DNA of 64,000 bases from Cryptomeria japonica (Eukaryota; Streptophyta; Pinopsida; Cupressales; Cupressaceae): NCBI RefSeq assembly GCF_030272615.1, contig NC_081410.1, positions 254,311,533-254,375,532 on the forward strand, read 5' to 3'. Under the pieces are notes generated by a model, which saw only the letters and a program-made list of their open reading frames with translations, searched no databases and was not told where the DNA came from. The position numbers and the translations under genes were made by a program. This document shows, piece after piece, positions 35,943-47,105 of the stretch (its first letter is position 1; every line of letters begins with the position of its first letter).

Positions 35943-37159
35943 CTACTCTCTTAGATATTCAAAAGTTTCCTTAGGCAAAGGTTTAGTAAAGATATCTGCA
36001 ATCTGCTCTTTAGTATTCACATAAACCAATTTCACTTCTTTTTCTTCAACATCCTCTTTTAGAAAATTGAATTTGATAGAAACATGTTTAGTTTTTGAGT
36101 GAAATACCGAATTCTTTGATATATCAATTGCTGCCATACTATCACAGTAAATGATTATAGGTTCATTGCATTTTACCTTTATGTCCTTCAACATTTGCTT
36201 GATCCATAATACCTGTGTACAATTAGTTGCTGCTGCAACATATTTTGATTTTGTTGTTGATAGTGATGTACAAGTTTGTTTCTTGCTCAACCAAGAGATT
36301 AATCTACTACCAAGAAAAAATGCTCCACCAGTGCTGCTTTTTCTATCATCTACATCTTCTGCCCAATTTGCAACTATGTATGCACATAAGTCAAAATTTT
36401 CATCTTGAGGATACCATAAACCAAGATTTGTAGTGCCTTGTAGACACCGGAAAATGCTTTTTACTGCTGATTCATGATTTTCCTTAGCATTACTCTGAAA
36501 TCTTGAAACAATACATACTGCATTCATAATATCAGGTCTTGTTTGTGTCAAATACAATAAACCTCCTATCATAGACTTGTATCTAGTCGGATTAACAGGT
36601 GTTGATTCATCCTTCAAAGATAGCTTATTAGTTGTAGTCATAGGTGTGCTTACCAGTTTAGAGTTTTCCATGCCAAATTTATTAAGTAATTCCTTCAAGT
36701 ACTTTGATTGATTTATGAATATACCTTTATCAGTCTGTGAAATATGCAATTCTAAAAAGAACTTTATCTCTCCAATCATAGACATTTCAAATTCTTCCTG
36801 CATCTTGTTAGAAAAGTCTTTACACAATCTATCTTTTCCTCCAAAGATTATATCATCAATAAAAACTTCAATAACCAAGATGTCATCATTAGTTACTTTG
36901 TAATATAGATTGTTGTTAGCATTACCTTTAGTAAAACCAATCTTCAAAAGGTATTTGTCCAATCTAACATACCAAGCTCTAGGAGCTTGCTTCAATCCAT
37001 ATAAAGCTTTCCTTAACCTGCAAACCATATCTTTGTCATCTGTCAAAGAAAATCCATCAGGTTGTTCAATGTAAACTTACTCTTGTAGATCTTCATTTAG
37101 AAATGCACATTTAACATCCATTTGATATACTTTATAGTTCTTGTGTTCTACAAAAGCTA
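35943..37159 (-). pseudogene. pol: Reverse transcriptase C-terminal part and RNase H (element A)
   Basis: A 367-codon block (37046-35943) is intact: [20 protein letters not shown], the catalytic region EVFIDDIIFGG, GLLYLTQTRPDIMNAVCIVS, RNase H with ANWAEDVDDRKSSTGGAFFL, FHSKTKHVSIKFNFL and the pol tail ADIFTKPLPKETFEYL. A stop lies just upstream, before 37046. RT N-terminal sequence joins across element B at 44542. This is the best preserved polymerase part of the D/A family here. Confidence 0.9.
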
Positions 37160-37164
37160 AGAAT

Positions 37165-38686
37165 TGATGAACAATGATGAACAGTTAGTACCAAACTGGT
37201 ACTGAGAGGGGGGGGTGAATCAGTACAGACAAAAACTTAATCTAAACTAGTTTGACTGCAAAGACTACACTTAACTAGTAAACAATAACACCGGTCTAAA
37301 TCAGGGAACTACTGGTAAAGCATTGTGAGAATGTGAAAGACATAAACCGATAAGACTTAGATCTCCACACAATCTAATATCTCATTTCCACTTCACCTGT
37401 ATGCATAAACAAGTAATATATCATCAGAAATATAATGACTATTGATTCAACATGCTTTACCACTTGATACAAAATATTAAAGCATTACATGGAAAGAATC
37501 ACACATGACACACTAGTTTTTCATGTGGAAACCCAACTAGGAAAAACCATGGTGGGGATGAATACCCACAAGCTATTCTTTGAACTCTTCTGAAGTCCGC
37601 TCTGTTATGAGCCTGGTCTAGTTAAAGACTTTTACAACAGGTTCTTCTAGGAACTGATCTTGTTAGGGATCACCCGGTTAAGGGATGGCTAAATACCTGG
37701 TTAAAGGTTAGAATCCTATTAAAGGTTACCTCGCAAGAGGATTTGAAGAGCTCATTGAATTGAGTCACCCTGTTAAAGGATTTACACAAAAGCCTATTAA
37801 AGCTACCCGGTTAAGGGATTTTACAAATACTGAAATGATTAGAAGTCAACAAGTAATACACTAATCTAATAACAGCACACAATGCCAAGCCAGATCCTCT
37901 TTAGCTCCTTTGCTTCTACAATCACACTCTATAGGTATCAACACACTTCTCCGGTCTGGCAAGAATCAAGTATCTCTTCACTTGGATACACACATAACAT
38001 TTTCCAACAACTTCAAAATGAAAAACATCATCGACCTTATGGGAAACAGATAGGTTGGTAGCATAAACCCTAAACCCTAAACATTTAGGTTTAACAATTC
38101 AGTCAGTTCAATCCTAACCATTAATCATACTACATTGAATACAACAGTCTTGAATAGATCTCAAGACGTTCTTCAACATTCATTCTTTGCCACTTCAGGA
38201 AGTTGATAACCCATCACGCACTCTCCACCGTTTATAGAGACTTCGCACATTCCCGAGGTAGATAGGTTCAATCTCCATGCAAGATCCTCAAGGAAATCTT
38301 CCACACGCACAAGGCTAACATAGAAACATGATCTGATCTTCATTACAATGCTAACACATCACAAGATGTCATTAGTTGAATCACACAGGCTTTGAATGCA
38401 TCAATCGAAAACCGTGAAGCTGAGACTACCAACCGGTAGTCATGCCAGATGAAACCCTGATACAGAAATTCCCATATATTGGTTCTCATTCCAACATACT
38501 ACTTCACTTTTTCACATATACTAGTTCACAATATCATACCAGTTCTCACATATACCAGTTCACAATAATATATCGGTTCTCTTGCTAGTTTGCTTACTTC
38601 AGTATACCGGTTCATACTTCAGCATATTAACATCAATGACAACATACAATATCATCATGTCATCAAGCTCTGCACACATGCCAACA
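37165..38686 (-). repeat. 3' LTR of element B
   Basis: Plus-strand start TGATGAACAATGATGAACAG, end CACATGCCAACA. Hairpin GTACTGA (37199-37205) / TCAGTAC (37220-37226) brackets a G-run. Between about 37600 and 37830 a degenerate short motif around CCCGGTTAAGGGAT recurs six or more times. A short CCCTAAA pair at about 38070 is LTR text. Confidence 0.92.
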
Positions 38687-38999
38687 ATATCCCCCTTTGG
38701 CATTGATGGAAATATACAAAGATATCTCTCTGCTTCACATCTTCTTCGCTTCACATTTTCTCCCCCTTTGACAACAATGCCAAAGTGGAGGCACAAATAG
38801 CTATGTTCCACTATAATGCTCCCCCTAAGGAGTAGCATCCTTCAACACACCAATCCTGAAAAAATATTTATTAATGCAATACTTGATTGATGTGGAGCAC
38901 ACACCTTTATTTCACCTCTTGAAGAGGTAGCACCCCTAATTCACCTCTTAAATAGGTAAATGTAGCCTTCGGTAGAGGCTTGGTGAATATGTCTGCTAA
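38687..38999 (-). promoter_or_regulatory. PPT and polypurine boxes (element B)
   Basis: Read on the plus strand: ATATCCCCCTTTGGCATTGA (38687-38706), TTCTCCCCCTTTGACAACAA (about 38757) and GCTCCCCCTAAGGAGTAG (about 38819). ATGCCAA (38678-38684) in the LTR pairs perfectly with TTGGCAT (38697-38703) across the tract. Confidence 0.8.
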
Positions 39000-40457
39000 C
39001 TACTCCTTACTGGAAACATGTTCCAATACAACCTCTTTGTTTTGAACCTTCTCCCTCAAGAAATGATACTTGAGCTCAAAGTGCTCGGTTCTAGCATGTA
39101 AAACCGGATTCTTGGAAATATTAATTTCACTTGTGTTGTCACAAAATATACTTACCAGTTTAGATACAGGAACTTTGAAACCACTTAATACATGCTTCAT
39201 CCAAATTGTCTGAGTGTAGTTCATAAATTCTGCAATATATTCTACTTCTATTGTAGACTGAGAGATACAACTCTGCTTCTTACTCATCCATGAGACTAGT
39301 CTACCACCAAGAAAGAATGCACCACCAGTTGTGCTCTTTTGGTCATCCACATTACTATCCCAATCAGCATCTGTAAACACTTTGAGGTTGAAATCATTAC
39401 TATATGGATACCACAATCCATAGTCAATAGTTCCCTTCAGATATCTAAGAATCTGCTTGACTGCTACCAAGTGGGATTCTCTTGGACTTTTCTGGAACCA
39501 TGCAGTAATGCCCACTGCATGTGCAATGTTCAGTCTACTATGTACTACATAGTGTAGCTTACCAGTCATTGATCAATATTCCTTCTCATTCACCAACACT
39601 GAGTCATCCTCTTTTGACAATTTACAACTAGTCACCATCGATGTACCAACTAGTTTGTTGTCTTCCATGCCAAAGGTCTTCAATACCTCTTTGACATAAT
39701 TTGACTGAGTGATAAAGATACCATCTTTCATTTGTTGAATCTGTAGTCCAATGAAGAACTTAATCTCCCCTATAAGTGACATCTCAAATTCCTTCTTCAT
39801 CTCATCTACAAAATCATGACTCATATTGCCATCTCCACCAAAAATTATGTCATCAACAAATACTTTAGACATCAGAATTTGATCTCCTTCTGACTTCAAA
39901 TAGATATTGCTATCTTCACTTGTTCTTTCAAATCCAATCTTCACAAGATGGGAGTGTAAGTGTTCATACAATGCTCTAGGTGCCTGCTTCAATCCATACA
40001 AAACTTTATCTAGCCTACATACCATGTCACTGTCTTCTGATAGGGAAAACCCATCTGGTTGCTCTATATACACCACCTCTTCAAGTATTCCATTCAAGAA
40101 TGTAGATTTTACATCCATTTGATATACTTTGAATCCCTTGAAGGCTGCATATGCAAGAAGCATATGAACTCCTTCCAATCTAGCTACTAGAGAAAAGGTT
40201 TCTTCATAGTCTTCTCCCTCTTCTTGAGAATATCCCTTACACACCAGTCTGGCTTTGTTTCTTACCACTGTGCCATCTTCATTCATCTTATTTCTGAAAA
40301 CCCATTTGGTGCCAATGACATTTTTATGCTCAAGTCTGGGTACCAAAGACCATGTACCATTCTTTTCTATCTGGTCAAGTTCCTCTTCTATTTCCTTGAT
40401 CCAATCTTCATCTTTATGTGCCTCTTTAAAAGTTTTAGGCTCAAATTCAGAAATCAT
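39000..40457 (-). pseudogene. pol: Reverse transcriptase and RNase H (element B)
   Basis: Intact 294-codon RT block (40457-39573): [56 protein letters not shown] and the catalytic [11 protein letters not shown]. One stop near 39571 separates it from a 189-codon block with GLWYPYSNDFNLKVFTDADW, DDQKSTTGGAFFLG, RNase H and HARTEHFELKYHFL. Only about three residues are missing between the blocks, so the enzyme would be nearly complete but for that stop. Confidence 0.92.
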
Positions 40458-41990
40458 GCAAGAATTTTCTCTGACCTTTCTTCTTGTAAGAATTCATGCA
40501 TCCTTATCTCCTATGATCTTCTTTGGATCATGATTCAACTTTACATACCTAGGAATGATCTTAGCTATTTCCTCTTGCTTTTCTTCTCAATCCTCATATT
40601 CATCAGCATCAACATCTACCAGTGTAGAAGCATTGTTACTAGTACTAGGCTGTTTTGCAACCGGTTCCTCTACCACTAGCTCACTGTCGGTTTCCTTAGG
40701 TTTCTTAGAGGTTTCATCAACTCTAACATTTATACTTTCAACAATTCACTGAGTCTCATTGTTGAAACATTTGAGAGCTTTTCTCTTGGTGGAATACCTT
40801 AGGAATATTCCCTCATCATATTTTGCATCAAACTTGCTCTGGTGTTCACTCCTCTTGATATAACACTTGCTACCAAAAATCTAAAGTAGCTTACCACTGG
40901 TGTCTTACCAGTCCAATACTCATAAGGAGTTTTATCCTTACCTTTCTTGATGAGTACCCGGTTCATAGTGTAGATTGCAGTGCTCACCGCTTCTCTCCAA
41001 AAGGTGTGAGCAACCTTCCCTTGAATCAACATCGTTCTGGCTGCTTTAACTACAATCTAGTTGTTCCTCTCTACTAGGCCATTCTATTGTGGAGTCCGAG
41101 GGGTAGACAGTTGCCTCTTGATGTTGTTCTCTTCACAGTACTTGTTGAATTCACTAGAAGTGAATTCTCCTCCTTGATTAGTTCTTAGGCACTTAATCCT
41201 CTTACCACTTTCCTTTTCGACTAGTGCTCTGAAAGCTTTGGACTTTCCAAAAGGTTTAGACTTATCTTTCAAGAATGTGACCCACATCATTCTTGAGTAG
41301 TCATCTGTGAGAATCATAAAGTACCTATCTCCCTATACACTCCTAGTTTTCATAGTTACACACAAATCAGTATGCACAAGATCAAGTAAATTGTCTGCAG
41401 TGAAAGGTTTACCTTTGAAGGTTGAGGAAGACATTTTCCCCAGTTGACACTCTCTACACAAAGGATTCTCTAGTTTGCTCAGCACAAGCAATCCTCTAAC
41501 TACCTTGATCTTATTGGCCTTCACAATATTATCAAAGTTTACATGGCAGAGTCTCCTATGCCATATCTAGCTATCATCAAACATAGCCATTAGACATGTA
41601 TTGATATTTGCATTCAGCTAAAATAAGTTATCTCTAGTCTACATATCGGTGGCCATCAATTCACCACTCTTTCCTTTTATTTTGTACACTCCATCTTTGA
41701 ATTCCAGAGTGAGTCCATTATCATTCAGCTGGGGAACACTCAAAAGGTTATGCCTGAGACCTTCTACTCAATACACATTATTAGCACTGTTTTTTCCATT
41801 TAGAGAGATGGACCCTCTTCCTTTTACCATACATGGTGCATAATTACCAAATCAGACCACACCACCATCATACTCTTCTAGAGACAAAAACTTACTCTGG
41901 TCACTAGTCATGTGGTGAGAACAACCATTGTCAATAATCCACTCATTGGAATTATCAAAGTGGGAGACAAGTGCCTTCTTGTCTGACACA
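40458..41990 (-). pseudogene. pol: Protease and integrase (element B)
   Basis: Protease is recognised near 41940-41880 by CSHHMTSDQSKFLSLEEYD. The active site reads IDNGCS, where Asn replaces the Ser/Thr of DSG/DTG. Integrase: HRRLCHVNFD, CRECQLGKMS, DLVHTDLC, then ILTDDYSRMMWVTFLKDKSK, NQGGEFTSSEFNKYCEE and the PRTPQ/NGLVERNN end broken by a stop. Conserved integrase tail text (TFWREAVSTAIYTMNRVLI) lies at 41032-40940. At least eight stops are visible. Confidence 0.85.
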
Positions 41991-43020
41991 TCTTCCTTAA
42001 CTGCTACAAAAACAATGTCTTCACTTTCTCATCTTCTGATTCCTCATCAGTGACACCTTCATCAACTGCTACAAAATAGTTTCTCCTATTTCCTCCTTTG
42101 AACTTCTTGAACTTCTCAAGTTTGTCCTTATTATCACCATTAGGATAGTTTACAGCAATGTGTCCTATCCTATTGCAAGAAAAGCATTTCAAAGGGAGTT
42201 TACCTCTATATTGACTAGTTCCCTTAGGAAGTCTTTTGGAAAGAAGAGCTTTAAATTCCATCAGGATCTCCTCATCATCCTTTTCTCTGCTTTGTCTTGG
42301 TTCACAACTAGTACTAGCTTCTTTTCCCTATCTAGATGGTGCAGCAGATGCTCTAAAGGCTGATTCAATCTTCTGAATACTACCATCATAATTATTTAGC
42401 TCATATGTGGTCAACTTAGCAATGATGGATTCTATGGATACCTTTGTCTTTTCTATAGACCACAACTCCTGAATAGTAGCAACCCTTATTGCATATACTA
42501 GTAGCAAGGATCTCAAGACTTTGCTAACAACAGTGGAATCATCTATTTTACCTCCTACACTCTTGATGTCTCCAACAATAGTTTTGATTCTTATTCCATA
42601 TTGTTGAATGGTCTCTCCTTCAACCATCCACATGTCTTAAAACTTTCCCCTAAGGCTCTCTTCCTTAGCTTGTTTCACATGCTCATCACTGCCATAGATA
42701 TTCTCCAGAGCATCCCATACTTCTTTAAGATTGCCTTTATCCTGAACATCAATAAACTCAATGTTAGATAGACTATTGATTAGGGCTTCCATGACATGCC
42801 CATTCTCCTAAGTCTCTCTTTTTTGATCATCGGTGAGAGTACTGGTAGGGATATCATAATAATTCTCAACATAGCTCCAGTGTTGAGCACCCATTCTTCT
42901 AATGTAGGTCTTCATTCTATCCTTCCATATCTTAACGTTATCTCTATTGAACTTTGGAACTTCCCTCTTCATCATTTAGAGTAGGATCTTTTCCTCAAGT
43001 AGTTAAGCTTTCAACATAGA
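41991..43020 (-). pseudogene. gag: Gag (element B)
   Basis: Begins near 42975 with REVPKFNRDNVKIWKDRM, continues with EVWDALENIYGSDEHVKQ and GETIQQYGIRIKTIVGDIKS, and has the zinc knuckle CFSCNRIGHIAVNY, where the last Cys is changed to Tyr. Stops at about 42813, 42635 and 42330. A basic/acidic tail precedes protease. Confidence 0.85.
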
Positions 43021-43033
43021 GGACATGGAAGAT

Positions 43034-43045
43034 GCTCTAATACCA
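43034..43045 (-). promoter_or_regulatory. Primer binding site (element B)
   Basis: The minus strand reads TGGTATTAGAGC, one base off the copia initiator-tRNA-Met site, two bases inside the 5' LTR. Confidence 0.88.
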
Positions 43046-43047
43046 AT

Positions 43048-44536
43048 TGATGAACAATGATGAATAGTTAGTACCAAACTAGTACTGAGAGGGGGGGTGA
43101 ATCAGTACAGACAAAAACTTACTCTGAACCAGTTTGACTGCAAAGACTACACTTAACTGGTAAATAGTAACACCAGTCTAAATTAGGGCACTACCGGTAA
43201 AGCACGATGAGAATGTGAAAGACATAAACCAGTAACACTTAGATCTCCACACAATCTAATATCTCATTTCCACTTCACCCATATGCATAAACAAGTAATA
43301 TATCATCAAAAATATAATGACTACTGATTCAACATGCTTTACCACTTGACAGAAAATATTAAAGCATCACATGAAAAGCATCACACATGACACACTGATT
43401 TTTTGCGTGGAAACCCAATTGGGAAAAACCATGGTGAGGATGAATACCCACAAGTTATTCTTTGAACTCTTCCACTCTATTAGGAGCCTAGTCCGGTTAA
43501 AGACTTTTACAATAGGTTCTACTAGGAATCAATCCTGTTAGAGATAACCCGATTAAGGGATGGCTAAATACTCGGTTAAAGGTTAGAACCCTGTTAAAGG
43601 TTACCTTGCAAGAGGATTTGAAGAGCTCATTGAATTGGGTCACCCTATTAAAGCTACTTGGTTAAGGGATTTTCCAACTATTCAAATGGTTAGAAGTCAA
43701 CAGGTAATATACTGATCTAATAACAACACACAATGCCAAGGCAGATCCTCTTTAGCTCCTTTGCTTCTGCAATCACACTCTGTAGGTATCAACACACTTC
43801 TCCGGTCTGGCAAGAATCAAGTATCTCTTCACTTGGATACACACATAACATTTTCCAACAACTTCAAAATGAAAAAATCATCGACCTTATGGGAAACAGA
43901 TAGGTCGGTAGCATAAACCCTAAACCCTAAACATTTAGGTTTAACAATTAAGTCGATTCAATCCTGACCATTAATCATATTGCATTGAATACAACAGTCT
44001 TGAATAGATCTCAAGATGTTCTCCAACGTTCATTCTTTTCCGCTTCAGGAAGTTGATAACTCGTCATGCGCTCTCCACTGTTTATAGAGACTTCGCACAT
44101 TCCCAAGGTAGATAGGATCAATCTCCATGCAAGATCCTCAAGGAAATCCTTCACGCGCACAAGGCTGACGTGGTAAAATGATTTGATCTTCATTACAATT
44201 CTAACTCATCACAAGATGTCATCAGTTGAATCACACAGGCTTTGAATGCATCAACCGGAAACCCTGAAGCTGAGACTACCAACCGATAGTCATGCCAAAT
44301 GAAACCCTGATACAAAACTTCCCATATACTAGTTCTCATTCCAACGTACCGCTTCACTTTTTCACATATACTGGTTCACAATATCATATCGGTTCTCACA
44401 TATACTGGTTCACAATATCAGACCGGTTCTCTTTCCAGTTTTCTTATTTCAATATACCAGTTCATACTTCAACATATTGACATCAATGACAACATACAAT
44501 ATCATCTTGTCATCAAGCTCTGCACATATGCCAACA
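43048..44536 (-). repeat. 5' LTR of element B
   Basis: Second LTR copy, 33 bp shorter than the left one. Its AGTACTGA/TCAGTACA hairpin (from about 43081) is intact. The 44011-44193 and 44292-44480 frames inside it are not genes. Confidence 0.92.
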
Positions 44537-44541
44537 AGAAT

Positions 44542-46330
44542 AATCTGACTGCCTCAATTCTAGCTACTGGTGCAAAGGTTTCATTGTAATCAATTCCATC
44601 TTTCTGTGAATATCCCTTACACACTAATCTTGCTTTATTTCTGATTACCTTACCATCTTCATTTAGTTTATTTCTGAATACCCATTTAGTTCCAATTACA
44701 TTTTTGTCTTTAGGCCAGGAAACTAATGTCCATGTGTTATTCTTTTCAATTTGTTCCAATTCATCTTCCATAGCCTTAATCCAATATTTATATTCACATG
44801 CCTCATTAATAGTTGCTGGTTCAATATGAGAAATAAGACATACCTCTTCATTTGCCAGTCTTCCTCTAATCATAACTCCTTGATACTTATTCCCAATTAT
44901 TTGATTTTTAGAGTGATTCAATCTTACATACCTGGGTGTTTTTACTTGTTGTTGTTCTTCAGTCACTGTGGAATTCTCAGATGATGTCGGTGTGACTAAA
45001 TCAACATTCTGTACCGGTGCGCTCATAGTAGGTTCATTTGTGATTATCTCAACTGTCGGTTCAGAGTCTACAGACCTTCTAAACTGTTCATCAATCTTCA
45101 CATTTGCACTTTCAATGATTTTTTGCAATCTTTTATTAAAACATCTATATGCCTTGCTCTTAGATGAATAACCAAGAAATATTCCGTCATCACTTCTAGG
45201 ATCAAATTTTCCAATATACTCATCTCTTCTAATATAGCATTTACTTCTAAATATTCTAAAATATTTAAGAGTAGGAGTATTGCCAAACCATAGTTCATGA
45301 GGGGTCTTACCGGTTTCACCTTTGATGTGAACTTTGTTGAATGTATAAACAATTGTATTGACTGCTTCTCTCCAATACACATGAGCTAGATTTGCTTATG
45401 ATATCATGCTTCTAGCTACATCCAAAATAGTTTAGTTCTTCCTTTCCACAACTCCATTCTGTTGAGGTGTCTGAGGTGTTGATAAATGTTCTAATTCCAT
45501 TCACTTCACAGAATGTATTAAATTCCTTAGATGTGAATTCACCTCCTTGATCTAATCTCAAGCATTTGATTTTCTTACTAGTTTCATTCTCTACCATGAC
45601 CTTGAATAGTTTGAATTTCCTAAAAGCTTCTGATTTCTCCCTGAGAAAAGTAACCCAACACATTCTAGAATAGTCATCAATGATTAGCATAAAATATCTA
45701 TCTCCTTATAAACTTCTAGTTCTTGCTGGACCACATAGATCAGTATGAATTAGTCAAGAACATTATTGGATTTTTTTGGTATACTTTAAAAGTTTCTCTA
45801 ACTTGTTTTCCAAATTGACATTCCTTACATACAGGATTCTGAGGCTTAACAATCTTAGGTAAATCTCTTACTACCTTAGTTGTACCGATTTTCACAATGC
45901 AATCAAAATTTACATGACACAGTCTCTTATGCCATAGCCAAGTTTCATCAATATGTGCAATCAAGCATGTCTTCTCACTGTTATTCAAATGAAAGATATT
46001 ACCTCTAGTCTGATTACCGATTGCAATTTCTAAGCCAATTTTGTTCATGATTTTGCATTTACCATTCTTGAATTGTAATTGAAATCCTTTTTCAACTAAT
46101 TGACCAACACTCAAAAGATTATGCTTCAAACCTTCAACAAAGTAAACATTATTAGTATTATGCTTACTATCAAAAGATATAGTGCCTTTTCCTCTGATCA
46201 AACAAGCTTTGTCATCTCCAAATCTTACTAGACCTCCATTGTATTCCTGAAAGGTTAAGAATTTACTCTTATCACCGGTCATATGATGTGAACATCCAGA
46301 ATCAATAATCCATTCATCTTTATCTTCAAT
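44542..46330 (-). pseudogene. pol: Protease, integrase and RT N-terminal part (element A)
   Basis: Protease keeps an intact active site, WIIDSGCSHHMTGDKSKF (46300-46250). The block 46282-45740 continues into integrase: LWHKRLCHVNFD and VCKECQFGKQV. A frame change near 45750 precedes LIIDDYSRMCWVTFLREKSE and LDQGGEFTSKEFNTF; another precedes the NGVVE end. The block 45380-44502 carries the integrase tail ([18 protein letters not shown]) and the RT start ([40 protein letters not shown]). RT then joins 37159 across B. Confidence 0.9.
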
Positions 46331-46601
46331 TTTAGCTGCCAGGGCCTACTATACTAGTTGAATAATAGATGTTGGTTGATCTTTTGTTATAGCAACAAAA
46401 GCCCATCCATTGTCTATCAGTTCCCCATCAGAATCATCAGCATAGTAATATGATTTGTCTCTATTCTTCTTAAATTTGTACCTTTGATATTCAAGGTTAG
46501 GCTTGTATGTTCTTTTAGCTTCTTCTTTCAATCTTGCATGTCTATCAGGATACCTAGAAGCCATATGACCAATCTTATTGCAGTTAAGACATTTAAATGG
46601 T
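46331..46601 (-). pseudogene. gag: Gag C-terminal part with zinc knuckle (element A)
   Basis: The CCHC knuckle reads CLNCNKIGHMASRY, with the last Cys changed to Tyr as in element B. A Lys/Tyr-rich tail and the acidic YYYADDSDGELIDNGWAF segment follow before protease. Element C separates it from the rest of Gag at 51529. Confidence 0.85.
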
Positions 46602-46606
46602 GCTTT

Positions 46607-46969
46607 TGTTAGGGTTTCAAGTAGATCCGAAGCAAATATGAACTAACAATTATATGTAGATTTAAATACAAAAGATAAAGAAATAAAACAGGACACAGAT
46701 AACACAAAGATTTAACGTGGTTCACCCAGAATGGGTTACGTCCACCATACACAGCCGTCCAATCTTTCTTATTATCTAGCAAAAAAAGTACATCAACCTT
46801 ACAATGCCTTAAGCATCCCAGCCGCTTATAACATGCATTTTTGGGCAACAAACAAAGTCGGCCTTTTTAGGGTTTTATTACAATGTCGGTTTTCATCAAC
46901 AAAAAAAAATAGCAAAAAAAAATGTGCTGAGTGTACAGTACTTTGCTGATCAGTCGCCACATTTCAACA
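46607..46969 (-). repeat. 3' LTR of element C
   Basis: Plus-strand start TGTTAGGGTTTCAAG, end CACATTTCAACA. Lacks the GC-rich block of the other copy and reads AATAGCAAAAAAAAATGTG at that point. Confidence 0.92.
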
Positions 46970-47105
46970 ATCTCCCACTTGGAGATTGATCAAGCTCCAC
47001 AGCGAACAATCTCCCACTTGGAGACTGATACTACATGACACCACTGTACATGCAACATCCGCTGGATAAAACACTAGGACTTGACTAGTATAAATTCCAC
47101 AATTA
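46970..47105 (-). promoter_or_regulatory. PPT and second purine box (element C)
   Basis: Plus-strand ATCTCCCACTTGGAG next to the LTR and CAATCTCCCACTTGGAG at about 47007 are the reverse complement of CTCCAAGTGGGAGAT. The box is duplicated, and differs from the GGGGGAG type of the other copia elements. Confidence 0.75.

Larger units (their letters stand above)
37165..44536 (-). mobile_element. Element B: full-length copia inside element A
   Basis: LTRs 37165-38686 and 43048-44536 in direct orientation, flanked by AGAAT (37160-37164 and 44537-44541). Interior: gag, protease, integrase, RT and RNase H on the minus strand. Over the first 340 bp the LTRs differ by roughly 8% by eye. Its insertion splits A's reverse transcriptase. 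Confidence 0.93.

Noticed and set aside
36151-36903. Plus-strand frames opposite A's RNase H and RT (also opposite B and C pol)
   Set aside because: Shadows of the real minus-strand pol genes.
38068-38095. CCCTAAA pairs resembling plant telomere repeats (also at about 33323 and 43917)
   Set aside because: Only two units, and at the same place in every B-type LTR. They are LTR text, not telomere or interstitial telomere sequence.
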